This document shows, in pieces, positions 10,462 through 20,300 of a stretch of DNA of 64,000 nt (within the stretch, counting starts at the first letter, position 1; the number at the start of each line of letters is the position of its first letter). The stretch is from positions 17,524,369-17,588,368 of the forward strand of contig JADWOT020000005.1 in the NCBI GenBank assembly GCA_036345935.2. Direction: 5' to 3'. Below the pieces are notes generated by a model. That model did no database searches and was not told where the DNA came from. It saw only the letters and a program-made list of their open reading frames with translations. A program made the translations under genes and the position numbers. This stretch comes from Taenia hydatigena (Eukaryota; Platyhelminthes; Cestoda; Cyclophyllidea; Taeniidae).

Positions 10462-13400
10462 CTGGACAGCAATGGAGTTTTAAGCTGCTGATTTGGGCCG
10501 AATTAGAGAAGTGCTTTAAGAATGGCTTTAAAACTGGTGCGCTTAGCTTTGTTGGATGTAGTAAAATTTGAATGAACCAATTTAGCGCGGAATGTGTAAA
10601 ATATAAGAGCAACGAAAGCATGCAGATATACGGTTTCACTGGCAACTACGAAGCTAACGCACCCCATGGCTCTTTTGAATCTACAATTCAATTAAAAATA
10701 AACTCATTACTTGTATATTGTTTATGCAATAAAATGATCTATTATCCCACACATCTTGAAAAACTTTTTCTTTAAGGCTTTAAGCGAAGTATCCGATCTT
10801 CCATGTACGTGAAAATTCACATTACTCATAGAGTACCCTTTACTTAATGCGCAGCGAGTTCAACCTCACCAATTATCCTGAAAACATGCATAGCTGTCTT
10901 GTGAAAACCAGGTGCGCTAAATGTGCATCCCGACCGGCCTCGGAAAATGGTACCACTAGTAAAGCCACTTCGAATTAGAGTTGGTCTCAAACCGGGCTCC
11001 TCGTTCATCCACGGCACTGACCAGACGCACTTGGGCAACGCGTCCGAACGTTTGTATCGTGCCATAGTTGGTGGAGTGAATAACAGATGTGTCGAATTTG
11101 CGCCTACAACATAGTATACACGCCTAGAGGTTAGTCGGCTCTCCTTTGTCAATCGTGATACTTTCGACACCGAAGCTAACTAAGCCCTCTTATGTGGCTA
11201 CAAAAATGCTCATTCATCAGCCCCACAACTCAACATGCTTAATGCATTGAGGCAATAGTTGCTTAAAATGTTTAATTAGTTTTGTGAACTTTGGCCTTCG
11301 TGAGGTAATTAACTCTCTTGTCGGTCTTTCCTTCAGGCTCTTGCTAAGTCCTTAAGAGTGAACAAAGCACATTTAGCTTTACAGTCTCCTCATTTGGTAG
11401 CAACCTACAGCTACGGATTCCTAATTCCCTATGATACCCATCTAGCTTTCAAACATTCTCTGAGTTGGATTATGTTTTAAGAAAACAATGGCTGTGTCAA
11501 CGAACCAAACAGAAAACAATATGAGCGCAATGCTGTCGCTTAATAGAGGGGCAGATTAAAATTCGTCTTCTCATTTTTCTTAAGAAGCTAGGGGAATTGA
11601 AAAATGGACATCAAATTCTTGTTACAGTCACTTTCCCCTCGACAACACCTGTTTGATACTCAAGCACAAAACCAGGACCTGTGCAAACATGCTACAAGTC
11701 GGCGTGTAGGCACCATGAGAACTCACGCAGAACATAGAAAGTGATGTTGAGGGGACGCACGCTGGAGCGCGGTGAGCTGCAGGTCAAATGGTGGGCTCCT
11801 TCTTCAAACGTATCAACGTCGACAAACTTTCTGTAGACCTTTTTTCTAGGATCGTACCAGCCCCATACAAATTTAGCGTAGTTTTGCGCTTCTTCAGGAT
11901 GAACATAGCAGTGTATTTGATAACCCTTTTTATAAATATCGTAAACTATGTTTGCATTTGTCGAAAAACTTATTTTTGAAAAATCTAAAGATAAGAAAAG
12001 GATGATTACCTTACCAGATGCTGCAGACCTTAGTACAAATTTATCCTTAAAGCATAAAAAATCAACATCACAATTCATTTTTTTCATTTTAAAGATACTG
12101 CTTTAATTACCGACAAATTCATGTTATGATACATATTACATGGCAACGACTACCGGTGGCGTGTATCGGTGACATGCTTCACTAATCAATCTGTGATAAT
12201 TTGCTCCACTATATCCTGTATTGCATACAGATATGATGCTCTTGAAACCTAACTTTGTGACCTAAAAGGTCAATTTCCATTCACCAACATCCACAAATAA
12301 GAATACTTGCGGTATTTACCAACATATTTCAAGTCCAAGTCCTTTTTTAAGTTCCCAATCTTGAATTTGCAAGTGTAATTGCCCTGGATCTCCTCTTCAT
12401 TCCTGATGAAAAGTTGGTTATAGTGGGAGTTTGGCACCACTTCATTCGTGTGAGTTCCAATCCATTGAAAATGCCTCATAAACACCTCGGTCATGTCTTC
12501 CGACTGCAGTGCACAGGTTATGGTGCCAGTCCATCGAATATCAAATGTATGCAAGACGTTGAAAATTTGAAGTTCAGAAAGGGCAGAATCTGTAGAGGCA
12601 AATATTTTTGTTACCAGAGGCGCCATTTAGTCTGTTCACCGAAGACTGCTTAGCTCTGACAACAAACCGACTAGATAATTTACACAGAACAATAGTTTAA
12701 CTTCCAACTTCTCAAAAGAAAATTGCAGTTAATGCACAAATAGATAGAACTCTCTAAAACAAATAAGACATTAACTTTACTATAATGGCTCATTGTATTG
12801 GATAAGGAAAATCACCTATGAACCACACAGTGGTAGGTTTGATTATGACATCCATTTCGAATAGGGAAACGATGATATCGACGGCGATGGGGCCGGCTCT
12901 TTGATCCGAGCTCAGCCGTATAGCTCCGTTGGAGATATTTTGAGCACTCCCATTAAGAGTTTTTAGTCGACAAGTCGGTACTTGAGGGTCCAAGTCCATA
13001 AGACCCTCATTTATGCTGACGGAACAACGGAGGATATTTGTACTGCCCAAAATGTACACTCCGTCTTCGTCCTTGGGTACCAATGTTATGTTGAATCGAT
13101 ATGCGTCTGAACGAAAAAACTAGTGCGGTTTTTATTTCGGTTAAGGTAGAGCCCAGGAAACTCCGGGATTTCTCATTAGGTCCTTAGATTAAGTAGATTC
13201 TTAAAATACAAATAAGGGCCTCCTTAATAGACTGTTAGAAACTTATCTCTCAATGATTTTATTAGTTTGTTAGAAATTCTTTAATAAGTCCATAAGAACT
13301 TTCGACAGTGGAGATCAATGAATGTTCTTATTTGAGGGTTTTGATCAATTATTCTGATCTGGTGTGAGTTGAAGGGGATGTTGCATTCATTTTAAGTGTG

Positions 13401-16400
13401 TTTTGTGATTCACACAGCACGTTCCAGAAAGTGGAATAAAACGTAAGTTCCTGCATGCGCTGAGGGTATTTGTGATAGTCTCTCTCGTTCCATATGTGAG
13501 GTGGCAAGTTCAAAAATGTTAATACCAGCGCATTGGGTGAAGGATGCTCCAGTAGAAGGCCACAGTCACGTCTTATAGAAGATAAAACACTGAAAACTTT
13601 AGCCATGGAATTATTTGGGATGACCGATCCTGCTTATATTTATAATAGCTTACTGAATATTCAAGATGAATAGCTAGTTTAATTCCGCAGATGTATTCAA
13701 AAGTGAAGTTGTCGTTTATTCCTTGCAAATGTCGTGCTCCATAACAGACATCATTAGTATAAGTGACAAGAAATAGTGGCAATGGCAGTGACTATGAGTC
13801 GGTGCACATGCTTGCGACAGGAGAGTGCAGTAATCAAGGAAACTGTAGGACCGTGAGCATACAACCGTATCTGCAAAGGTCTCAAGACCCAGCACAATAC
13901 AGTGGTAGCACTGTCAGCTACTCATCCTCACTGTGGCGGTTGTTACCTTGTTACTACCATTTCCGTGGACACATGGATCCTGCAAAAGATCTGCCTCATC
14001 TTGCATCTCGTTCTGTTACACCTATGAGCACGATTCGTAACGAGAATATGCTTTTACATGCTAGATATCTTACGATTGGTCACATTCATCTGTTCTTTCT
14101 GCAAACAATTAATAGATAAAAGGGAAGAAGTCTTTGGCTACCCTATTATAAAAAATTAGGGAGTTTGATTAAACGGGTTGCCGAATATACAGAAGGTATA
14201 AGACTTTAGCGAGTCATAATATTGATGGAGGTAAAACTTACGTATCACTACGAAGCACGTCTCATTTGTGGGAGTGCTGGATTGCAAAAGAGGTATGGTG
14301 CAGATCGCACAAAAAGCGCCTTCACCAACTTTGTCATTTAAAATAATCCTAGCTCCATCTATCAATGGAGGCGCCGGGTGGTAGAAAATCTGGCTAAAAC
14401 TCCACTTCACTTGTAATTCGTCTCCACTCAATGGTTCGGTACCACTAACATGACACATTATAATCTCCTCTGAATCCCGATCGGCCAGAAGGAACAATTT
14501 TTTTGCACCTTCTATTTGTAGTTTGATTGTCTTAATGTCTGTATGAGTAAAAGTATTTGAGTAATTCTTAGAATTGTTAACAGTCAAATTAAATAAGTCA
14601 CTTCTGCCCCTTTTAAATCCAAGCTTACACCTTTACTCCTCATGCTTATTTGACTACAATCATTTTTTGAAATTCAACCTAAAAAATGCGCATTATGTAC
14701 AGATAGTCTCCATACGCCTACATAATGCGAATCCATTTCGCCCTTTCTATGAGTCATATTTTGCTTCTCTAGGATTAAATGCTGATTCCATCACTTAAAA
14801 TTGGTTTTGTAAAACCACCTGTGCGGGAAATCATTGCACTAATTATAAATATAGTTTTCTAATGTAAGTCAGTATACGGTTAATAATACTATAAGCTGCA
14901 GTTGTACTTACCGATCGTTGGTATTACTTCCCTCCGTGAATATAATTGCTTTGATTGATAAAAGACTTTTATCTCGACACCATTGCCAGTAGGTTTCTCC
15001 GAACTTGTAAGCTCCTTCATTTGTTCCCCTTTCTCATTAATGAATGTAAAGTGGGAATTGACCTCATCATCGCCGTTATGAAAGTAAGCTTTTGGATGTA
15101 TTGACTTCAATTTTGGGGTCGGTAGCTTCGGCCCTGCATTTAAAGTTTAGAAAGATCACCTTTACTTCCTATTAGGCACAATTTGAATCCAGAATGCCTG
15201 TAGGTAGGGGTGTTTTCAGAAGGCGTCAGAAAGGACTTCATTTACTAAAACCAACACTAATACAATCTGCGATTCGTCCTCATACTTTCAGGAGACGCCA
15301 TCGACTGAAAATAATTCCCAGATCACGGAACCTCCTTTTATATCCAAAGTTTATTTCTCCATTGTCGCTTTAACTTTGCTTTAGATTTTTAATTACTAAT
15401 GCGACTAAAATTGCAATGAGGGAGAAATCTCCTATGTATTATTTTGTTCTTTGGCAAGTGAGCAATTATTTCTGCAGCGTAGCACACATCCAAAGGAAAG
15501 GTAAAAGGCGTGGCTTTTTTTTATCAGACGAAGGGAAGAGGAGGAGAGCACATCCATAGTTTAAGCACGAATCGCTGCAGGCAGGGAGGAGTTAGTAGGA
15601 TAAGAGCTTCTGCCTCGACTTTTAATGACAGTCAATGGGGTCTAAATAAAATGCTTCTTTATCGGCCATTTTGACGGAAAGCAATTCGCGACACATTAAT
15701 TTCCGAATGTTCTAATGGGTGATGACGCTTAATCCTTTGTCATTAGCAAGAATATAAAGTTTTCTTGTACGCGACGCGTTAATCTAGGAGTGGTACCTCA
15801 TTTCTGGGCAGAACTTTCTGCTACCGCTGCATGCTAATTTTGTTGCTTTCATACTCGCTCAAACTAGGTTCCTAAAATAGGCACATTACGAGACACTCCG
15901 GCTAGTGATCAGTGCCTTGTAAATCACGTCTTACCATACACAATTACGTCTCTTCTGCCCAGCTCTCCGTATTGCGATGCAGTGTATAAGAGACAGCGAA
16001 TTGAGTAGATCTGAGGTACCTCATTCTCTCCATTTGCTCTTAAAGTTATGGAGACACCATGCGATGTGGCCAACACTGAATTGTTGGCATAAATCACCAT
16101 CACAATCGAGCCATACGCTTGTAACAACTCCGGCCGAGTGCTAGTACAAGTAAAGTTGTAGTTTTTCGCTACAAAAATTCGCTCCACCATCGGTTCAATT
16201 GTCACATTCAACTTATTAAAAGCTGAAAAACATTTCAAGTTCTTAAATCAGTAGTTTTAAAGGGAATTAGGGCCAAATATTTAAAGCCAATCTTCTGCTT
16301 ACGGTAGATTACGAAGCTAATAGATATATCCACGGGATCTCCATTCATCACCCTTTCACAGTACAGTTTGGTTGAAAAGGAATGAGTAAAGTAACTCCGG

Positions 16401-16792
16401 AGAATCACGCGTCCAGTCTCGGTGGCTGGGTTAATCATCTCCGTGAAGTAGCAACGATAAACTGGTGTTTGCAGGCCTTTGCTGTCATTCAAATAAATCC
16501 ATAAGTCCTGCTGAATTTCCGGAACAATGACATTGTTGGGCGGTTCGATTATCTCAGGATATTTTAATGTGTCTATAAATAGAAATGAAACCAGGATAGG
16601 TGATCAACCAAATAAAGTAGAGTAATTTTTTTTATTGAGCAAGTAGTTTCTGTTATCGTAAGCATGAGTCAATTTATGAAATGGGTAAATTATACCAAAA
16701 GTCAACCAAAACTCGACAAAGAAAAAAGTGTTGACATAAAGGAAACGCTTAAGTGAAATGTGACTGTTTTGCGGGCACGTTTGCATGGGCAT
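10289..16792 (-). CDS. Ig-superfamily receptor, unit 2/3 of the tandem array (possibly a fusion)
   Basis: Exons in transcript order: 16792-16696 (candidate start), 16572-16303, 16222-15935, 15133-14912, 14538-14242, 13106-12816, 12589-12320, 11984-11727, 11175-10870, 10461-10289. Every junction is phase 1, so the frame is open for about 823 residues: a signal-like N-terminus, eight Ig-like modules, one membrane span (STILLCVLWCLLFLQ) and a very short basic tail ending at TAG. Between the fourth and fifth Ig exons (14242-13106) lie a relic of a terminal exon and a third copy of the 5' block seen ahead of units 2 and 4. One reading is two adjacent paralogues, each with four Ig domains, that became one gene after the upstream copy lost its last exon and the downstream copy its first. 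The other is that two transcription units still exist. Long-read transcripts would settle this. The protein family is divergent Ig superfamily; ligand unknown. Confidence 0.6.
10870..11175 (-). CDS. unit 3 Ig-like exon, paralogous to unit 4 exon 2
   Basis: The acceptor is GGCTTAGTTAG|CT and the donor ATT G|GTGAGG, phase 1 at both ends, 306 bases. The motif LPKCVWSVPWMNEEPGLRP and the later GCTF match the order in the unit 4 exon (MPTCVWNEKWMNDLPELAP). This is the clearest single-exon paralogy in the array. Confidence 0.7.
11727..11984 (-). CDS. unit 3 Ig-like exon
   Basis: The acceptor is TATCTTTAG|AT and the donor CTG C|GTGAGT, phase 1 at both ends, 258 bases. The C-W-C core is present: GYQIHCYVHP, FVWGWYDP and GAHHLTCSSP. 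Confidence 0.8.
12320..12589 (-). CDS. unit 3 Ig-like exon
   Basis: The acceptor is GCCTCTACAG|AT and the donor GTT G|GTAAAT, phase 1 at both ends, 270 bases. The C-W-C core is complete: TGTITCALQ, HFQWIGT and QGNYTCKF. Confidence 0.8.
12816..13106 (-). CDS. unit 3 Ig-like exon
   Basis: The acceptor is TTCGTTCAG|AC and the donor ATA G|GTGATT, phase 1 at both ends, 291 bases. Cysteines are in TNILRCSVS and QVPTCRLK. There is no cysteine in the F strand, so the usual bridge is rearranged. Confidence 0.7.
13349..14150 (-). pseudogene. degraded unit boundary: relic terminal exon and relic first exon
   Basis: The DNA at about 14050-14115 aligns with 10299-10355, the end of the unit 2/3 span exon. 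Both copies share a CTTTCTGCA core flanked by (G/T)TTACATGC and GGTCA/GGCCA. At 14050-14120 the minus strand still reads CLQKEQMNV where the intact copy reads FLQKDLAIV, but the upstream membrane span is gone and a TAG interrupts it. A second related piece is near 13965-14000 (ACATGGATC). Below the duplicated block, 13606-13349 has Ig-like fragments spread over different frames (FWNVLC in one, HAGTYVLFHF in another). I cannot assemble a functional exon from either. Confidence 0.4.
13712..13790. repeat. copy 2 of the duplicated 5' block, inside unit 2/3
   Basis: On the plus strand it starts GTCGTGCTCCATA and ends GTGACAAGAAATAG then TGGCAATGGCAGTG. It is ungapped against copies 1 and 3 over about 47 bases, then continues with GGTGCACATGC, matching the GTGCACGTGC of copy 3. 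In copies 1 and 3 this block is followed by a predicted first exon; here only relics follow. Confidence 0.6.
14242..14538 (-). CDS. unit 2 exon 5: Ig-like domain
   Basis: The acceptor is CTCATACAG|AC and the donor ATA C|GTAAGT, phase 1 at both ends, 297 bases. It is a well-formed Ig with EEIIMCHVSG, LQVKWSFSQ and GAFCAICTI, so the C-W-C core is intact. Confidence 0.75.
14912..15133 (-). CDS. unit 2 exon 4: cysteine-free Ig-sized module
   Basis: The acceptor is AAATGCAG|GG and the donor ATC G|GTAAGT, phase 1 at both ends, 222 bases, open throughout. It encodes about 74 residues with no cysteine or tryptophan and a hydrophilic middle (NEKGEQMKELTSSEKPTGN). It is probably an Ig module that lost its disulfide, or a spacer. 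It is called an exon because of the strong splice sites and matching phase. Confidence 0.65.
15935..16222 (-). CDS. unit 2 exon 3: Ig-like domain
   Basis: The acceptor is GTTTTTCAG|CT and the donor TAT G|GTAAGA, phase 1 at both ends, 288 bases. A good B strand (KNYNFTCTST) and F strand (IYSIRCLLY) are 55 or so residues apart. Several N-glycosylation sequons are present. Confidence 0.75.
16303..16572 (-). CDS. unit 2 exon 2: Ig-like domain
   Basis: The acceptor is ATTTATAG|AC and the donor TAC C|GTAAGC, phase 1 at both ends, 270 bases. Cysteines are in VYRCYFTE and TKLYCERV, with LWIYLND upstream. The next intron is only 80 bases. Confidence 0.7.
16696..16792 (-). CDS. unit 2 exon 1 (candidate): signal sequence
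   Basis: It encodes MPMQTCPQNSHISLKRFLYV followed by NTFFFVEFWLTF, a basic n-region and a hydrophobic core. The donor TTT G|GTATAA is weak but phase 1, as required by the next exon. The start codon sits 50-125 bases downstream of the duplicated 5' block, the same placement as in unit 4, and the DNA just before both start codons is alignable. That conserved placement is the main reason for this call. Confidence 0.45.
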
Positions 16793-16841
16793 GCTGTCGT
16801 GTGGATGCTAAAAATGATCGAAAGCGATGAGTGGATCTCAT

Positions 16842-16985
16842 TAGCTTTAGCTACTGGACACATCGTGCAGCGGTCAGGCCCAATTAACGAAGATGACAAG
16901 AAATAGGGACATTAGTAGTGTGCACGTGCAGGAGAAGCTTTAACTCATTGCATCCAAAAGTTAGTAAATGTTAGTGGCTGTAACA
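16842..16985. repeat. copy 3 of the duplicated 5' block, upstream of unit 2
   Basis: The core 16858-16917 starts ACACATCGTGCA and includes AAGATGACAAGAAATAG. The extension 16947-16984 (CATTGCATCC...GTGGCTGTAAC) matches 10113-10149 of copy 1. The block lies between the end of unit 1 and the candidate start codon of unit 2 at 16792. Confidence 0.6.
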
Positions 16986-16996
16986 GCCCAAAGATT

Positions 16997-17313
16997 TTAA
17001 TTACATTGATCATACTTACCAACACTAGCAACAGCGGCTAAATTATCACAGAAGCTAGTAATTCGGTGAACACTTGGGCTACCTAATAGGCTGTGGGTTG
17101 CGGATCGCCTGTCTAGCCCTGAATGTGGATTACTCTGAGAGACGGAAAATTTTCTGCGAAAATGGTCAAAATCACGCCACACCATGTAAGACACCATGAA
17201 AAACAACAAAACACAGCACAGCACAAATCCTCTTTGGTACACGTGGCTGTGATTTGAAGAACAATTTTTTAGCCCCAGTGTGAAGGAGCGTTCCAACGAC
17301 GATGCGATGAGAG
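16997..17313 (-). CDS. unit 1 exon 8: membrane span and cytoplasmic tail
   Basis: The acceptor GGTCTACCCAG|CT is phase 1. A stalk with N-glycosylation sequons (NCSSNHS), the span FVLCCVLLFFMVSYMVW and a tail with RRKFSVSQS and SLLGSPSVHR follow. The frame reaches TAA at 16997; a donor G|GTAAGT at 17020 would instead extend the tail. The polypyrimidine tract just upstream reads as a signal-like peptide from 17341 (MLLFILVYPALIASS), but I take that as intron. Confidence 0.65.
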
Positions 17314-20300
17314 CTGGGTAGACCAATATGAAAAGAAGCATGAGAGCAATAGAAGCTCACACAGATGAGTGGTTCAGTGGCAGCGCCGAATTAAAGCAGT
17401 CTATGCGAAAATGGCTCTGTCATATTGATTAATCTAATCATCCCAAAGGTGCTTTCCAGGCATTCGCCGAATGCTTGGACGTGGTTCACCCTGTCTTCTA
17501 CTTAAAACGCCGAAGGAAGGCTTGTAAATATTGGTAAGGTTATTTTGTATCATTAAACGGATTAGTATGTAATGCATGATATAAATAAAAATTTTAAATG
17601 CATATTTTGTTAAATAGAATGCTTTTTTCTCACCGAAATTTATCACTTTCACTTGAAAATCGTAGCACTCAAGGTATGACAGTTTGCGTTTATAAGGCGC
17701 CGCACTGAAGAATTCTACCGCTCTCGAATGCCAATTCCAGTAGAGCAATGAGTACTTCTCCAGCTCTTTGGTGACATATTTACATGTCAACACGGGGCAT
17801 CCGCTCTGCATCTGACGATATCTCACCACCGGCACCAACTTTTGATAGAAGTCATTTGGCAGAATGTCAATTTCGCTTTGGGTATCTATTATGCAAGTTG
17901 CTTCATCTGAAGCCTCCCAATTTAGAAGTATAAGACCCCGTTTTAGAAGAAAGGAGAACTCGACTGTCCGCTTGATGCTCATCAATTTGTAGGTACGGTT
18001 GCAGTAGCAGTCAAAAACCTCGAAATACCTCGTAATTTCGTCGATCCTAATGGTGCTGATAAAGCTTGTTCCATCCCCATGAATGCCAATACAATTGACG
18101 TTACAAATTTGTGAAGCTATTTGCATCGGGTCGGCATCTATCCATGCTATGCCAGGTTTCCGGAGATAGGACGCTCTTACAATGTACACAAAGCCCAACT
18201 TGGCAGTGAAGAGACGAAAATTTGCTTGAGCTTAAAGAAAATTATTTAGGGGACATTTCGCGAGATGATCATAAGACATATTAGCTCTACTCCTAAGTAC
18301 CTTTACGCTTCACAATTTTTCATTAATCTAATTTAGATTTTTTAATCATTTTTGCCTTTGATTGCTAAAAATTATCCTTTTCGTGTGAATTGCAAGCTCT
18401 GGCTTTAGATTCAATCCCTGTTAGATTATTGTAATACCATCAGTCAAAATACCAAAACAGTCCTCATACCAAGGAAATGGATCCGGAAGTGCTTTTCTTC
18501 GCTCTTCTGTTCATGATACATGGCAAAGCAAAAAACTTCGACCGTTCCCTCTTTTGTGTGACTGCTTATCTTAATAAAAGGACTTTGAAATGTAATTTTT
18601 CCACTGCATTGAATATCTCGGGGAGGAATTTCAATTAGACCGATGGATGCCCGCACCTCGATGTCTTCCATGTGCTCCCCAATGATGTAATGCTGACGAT
18701 CATTCAGCAGCTGTATTTTAATCGCTGTGGGCACTAAAATAAGCGAAATTGTTACTTCTACCATTTTTTAGGAAGCATTTGCGTGGAGCTAGACTTACAG
18801 TATAGGAGGTGGTAGAGAGTTGCTCTGACCTCGATGGGACCAACAAATGCAGCACAATGAATGGTGATATTTTTTGTAGAGGAGTCAACCCTTTCGTTGA
18901 GAACCACCTTTCCCATCTTGGTTAGAGTTACCCAGAAGCAGGCATATCTCCGCATATCCGACATTTTCAACGTCAAATCATTAAGCCTTACAGCGAAGGG
19001 AACGGTCATTTCACTATAGAATATCTCGAACGTTCTTGAATCTGTAAAGGTACATTCAAATTGCTTAAAAATATGCATAACTTAAAATGGTTTATCAATT
19101 TGAAAAGCCATTTATTTTGTGTGTTGTAATCTCGCTCTCTTATCAAAGGCAGATAAACTTGGATCGAATGCAATCTGCAATGACAAGGATTGCTGTCAAT
19201 CGGATACGAAATGTAGAACAAAACGTACTTAGTATGAGCACACTCTGAGAAAATTCGGCATTTCCACACGTTACATTGTAACGACCGGGAATACCGTTCA
19301 AGAGCGGATTCATAGACGAAGTTAATGTCTTTGACTCCACTCTACAGGCCCCTGGATCGATTAGGGCATCCAGTTTTAGTGGAAATTTTGACACACCTTT
19401 CAGGTATGCGGAGTCAAACAATGGTTCATAAAACAGTTTGTTCGCTCCTATAGAATAAAAAGCTCACATAATAATGATTCGTACTACCAGCATCACAAAG
19501 ATGTGACATAATTTCCTTGTCAGTCCTTGATGAATGGCTGTACAAAATCGTGAATCGCAAACAAAATGATGGCCTTTAAGGTGGATTCACAATGGTTTTA
19601 GTCAAGAACAATAAAAGGCCTGAATTATGGTGATTAATTTTCCTCAAGAAACCGACTGAAGAACAATCGAAGTTAAGTAATTTGAAAATTTAATAATTAA
19701 CGTAACCAATTTTTTCGAAGCGCATTTAGAGTCACAATTAAACGCGGAAAAGAACATTAAAAATGACATGAATCGACGATTGCTATATTTACTTATAATG
19801 GAAATTGGGGTGCTGAAATAAGTGGAATTTCCTTCGTATTCCCCGTCGCATTCTACTCTATCTTCCGTTGGCGTTGAAGCGGCACCGAATTTGGCATAGT
19901 AGTTTTGAAGAATAGTTACACTTTTTTGACCGCTGCACATTCGACAGTGGAGTAATTTGAGTTTTGTCCCTATAGGCGTCCGAATGTAGCGAACATTCTT
20001 AGCTGATCCCGTATCCACAGCATACTCACCGCTTGGGTGCCAGTGGAAATCCTGTGTAACTAAGAGGGTAATGACGCTGTTTTAAGTGCATTTCGATCAG
20101 CAGACGAATACGTCCACGCAAGCTCGAGAATGCCTTGCGGTCAATGGTTAGGAGGGAACCAAGACTAGCCATGCAGTTATAAGCAGCCTGATTCAGAATC
20201 CCCATTGATCACTTTGAAATCAAAGGGATATTGAAGCACTCAAGTGCAAAATTTACAAACAGCACAAGACTCATTCCATTTACATTCATTTTTGTGTGAA

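Noticed and set aside
13763..14119. Plus-strand open frame of 118 codons
   Set aside because: It runs through the duplicated 5' block and the relic terminal exon. A similar short frame occurs in copy 1 (9850-9900) simply because the DNA is homologous, and it has no conserved continuation.
17172..17360. Open frame with a signal-like start in another frame of the unit 1 span exon
   Set aside because: It overlaps the spliced, phase-matched exon that encodes the membrane span and tail; the alternative frame has no domain.
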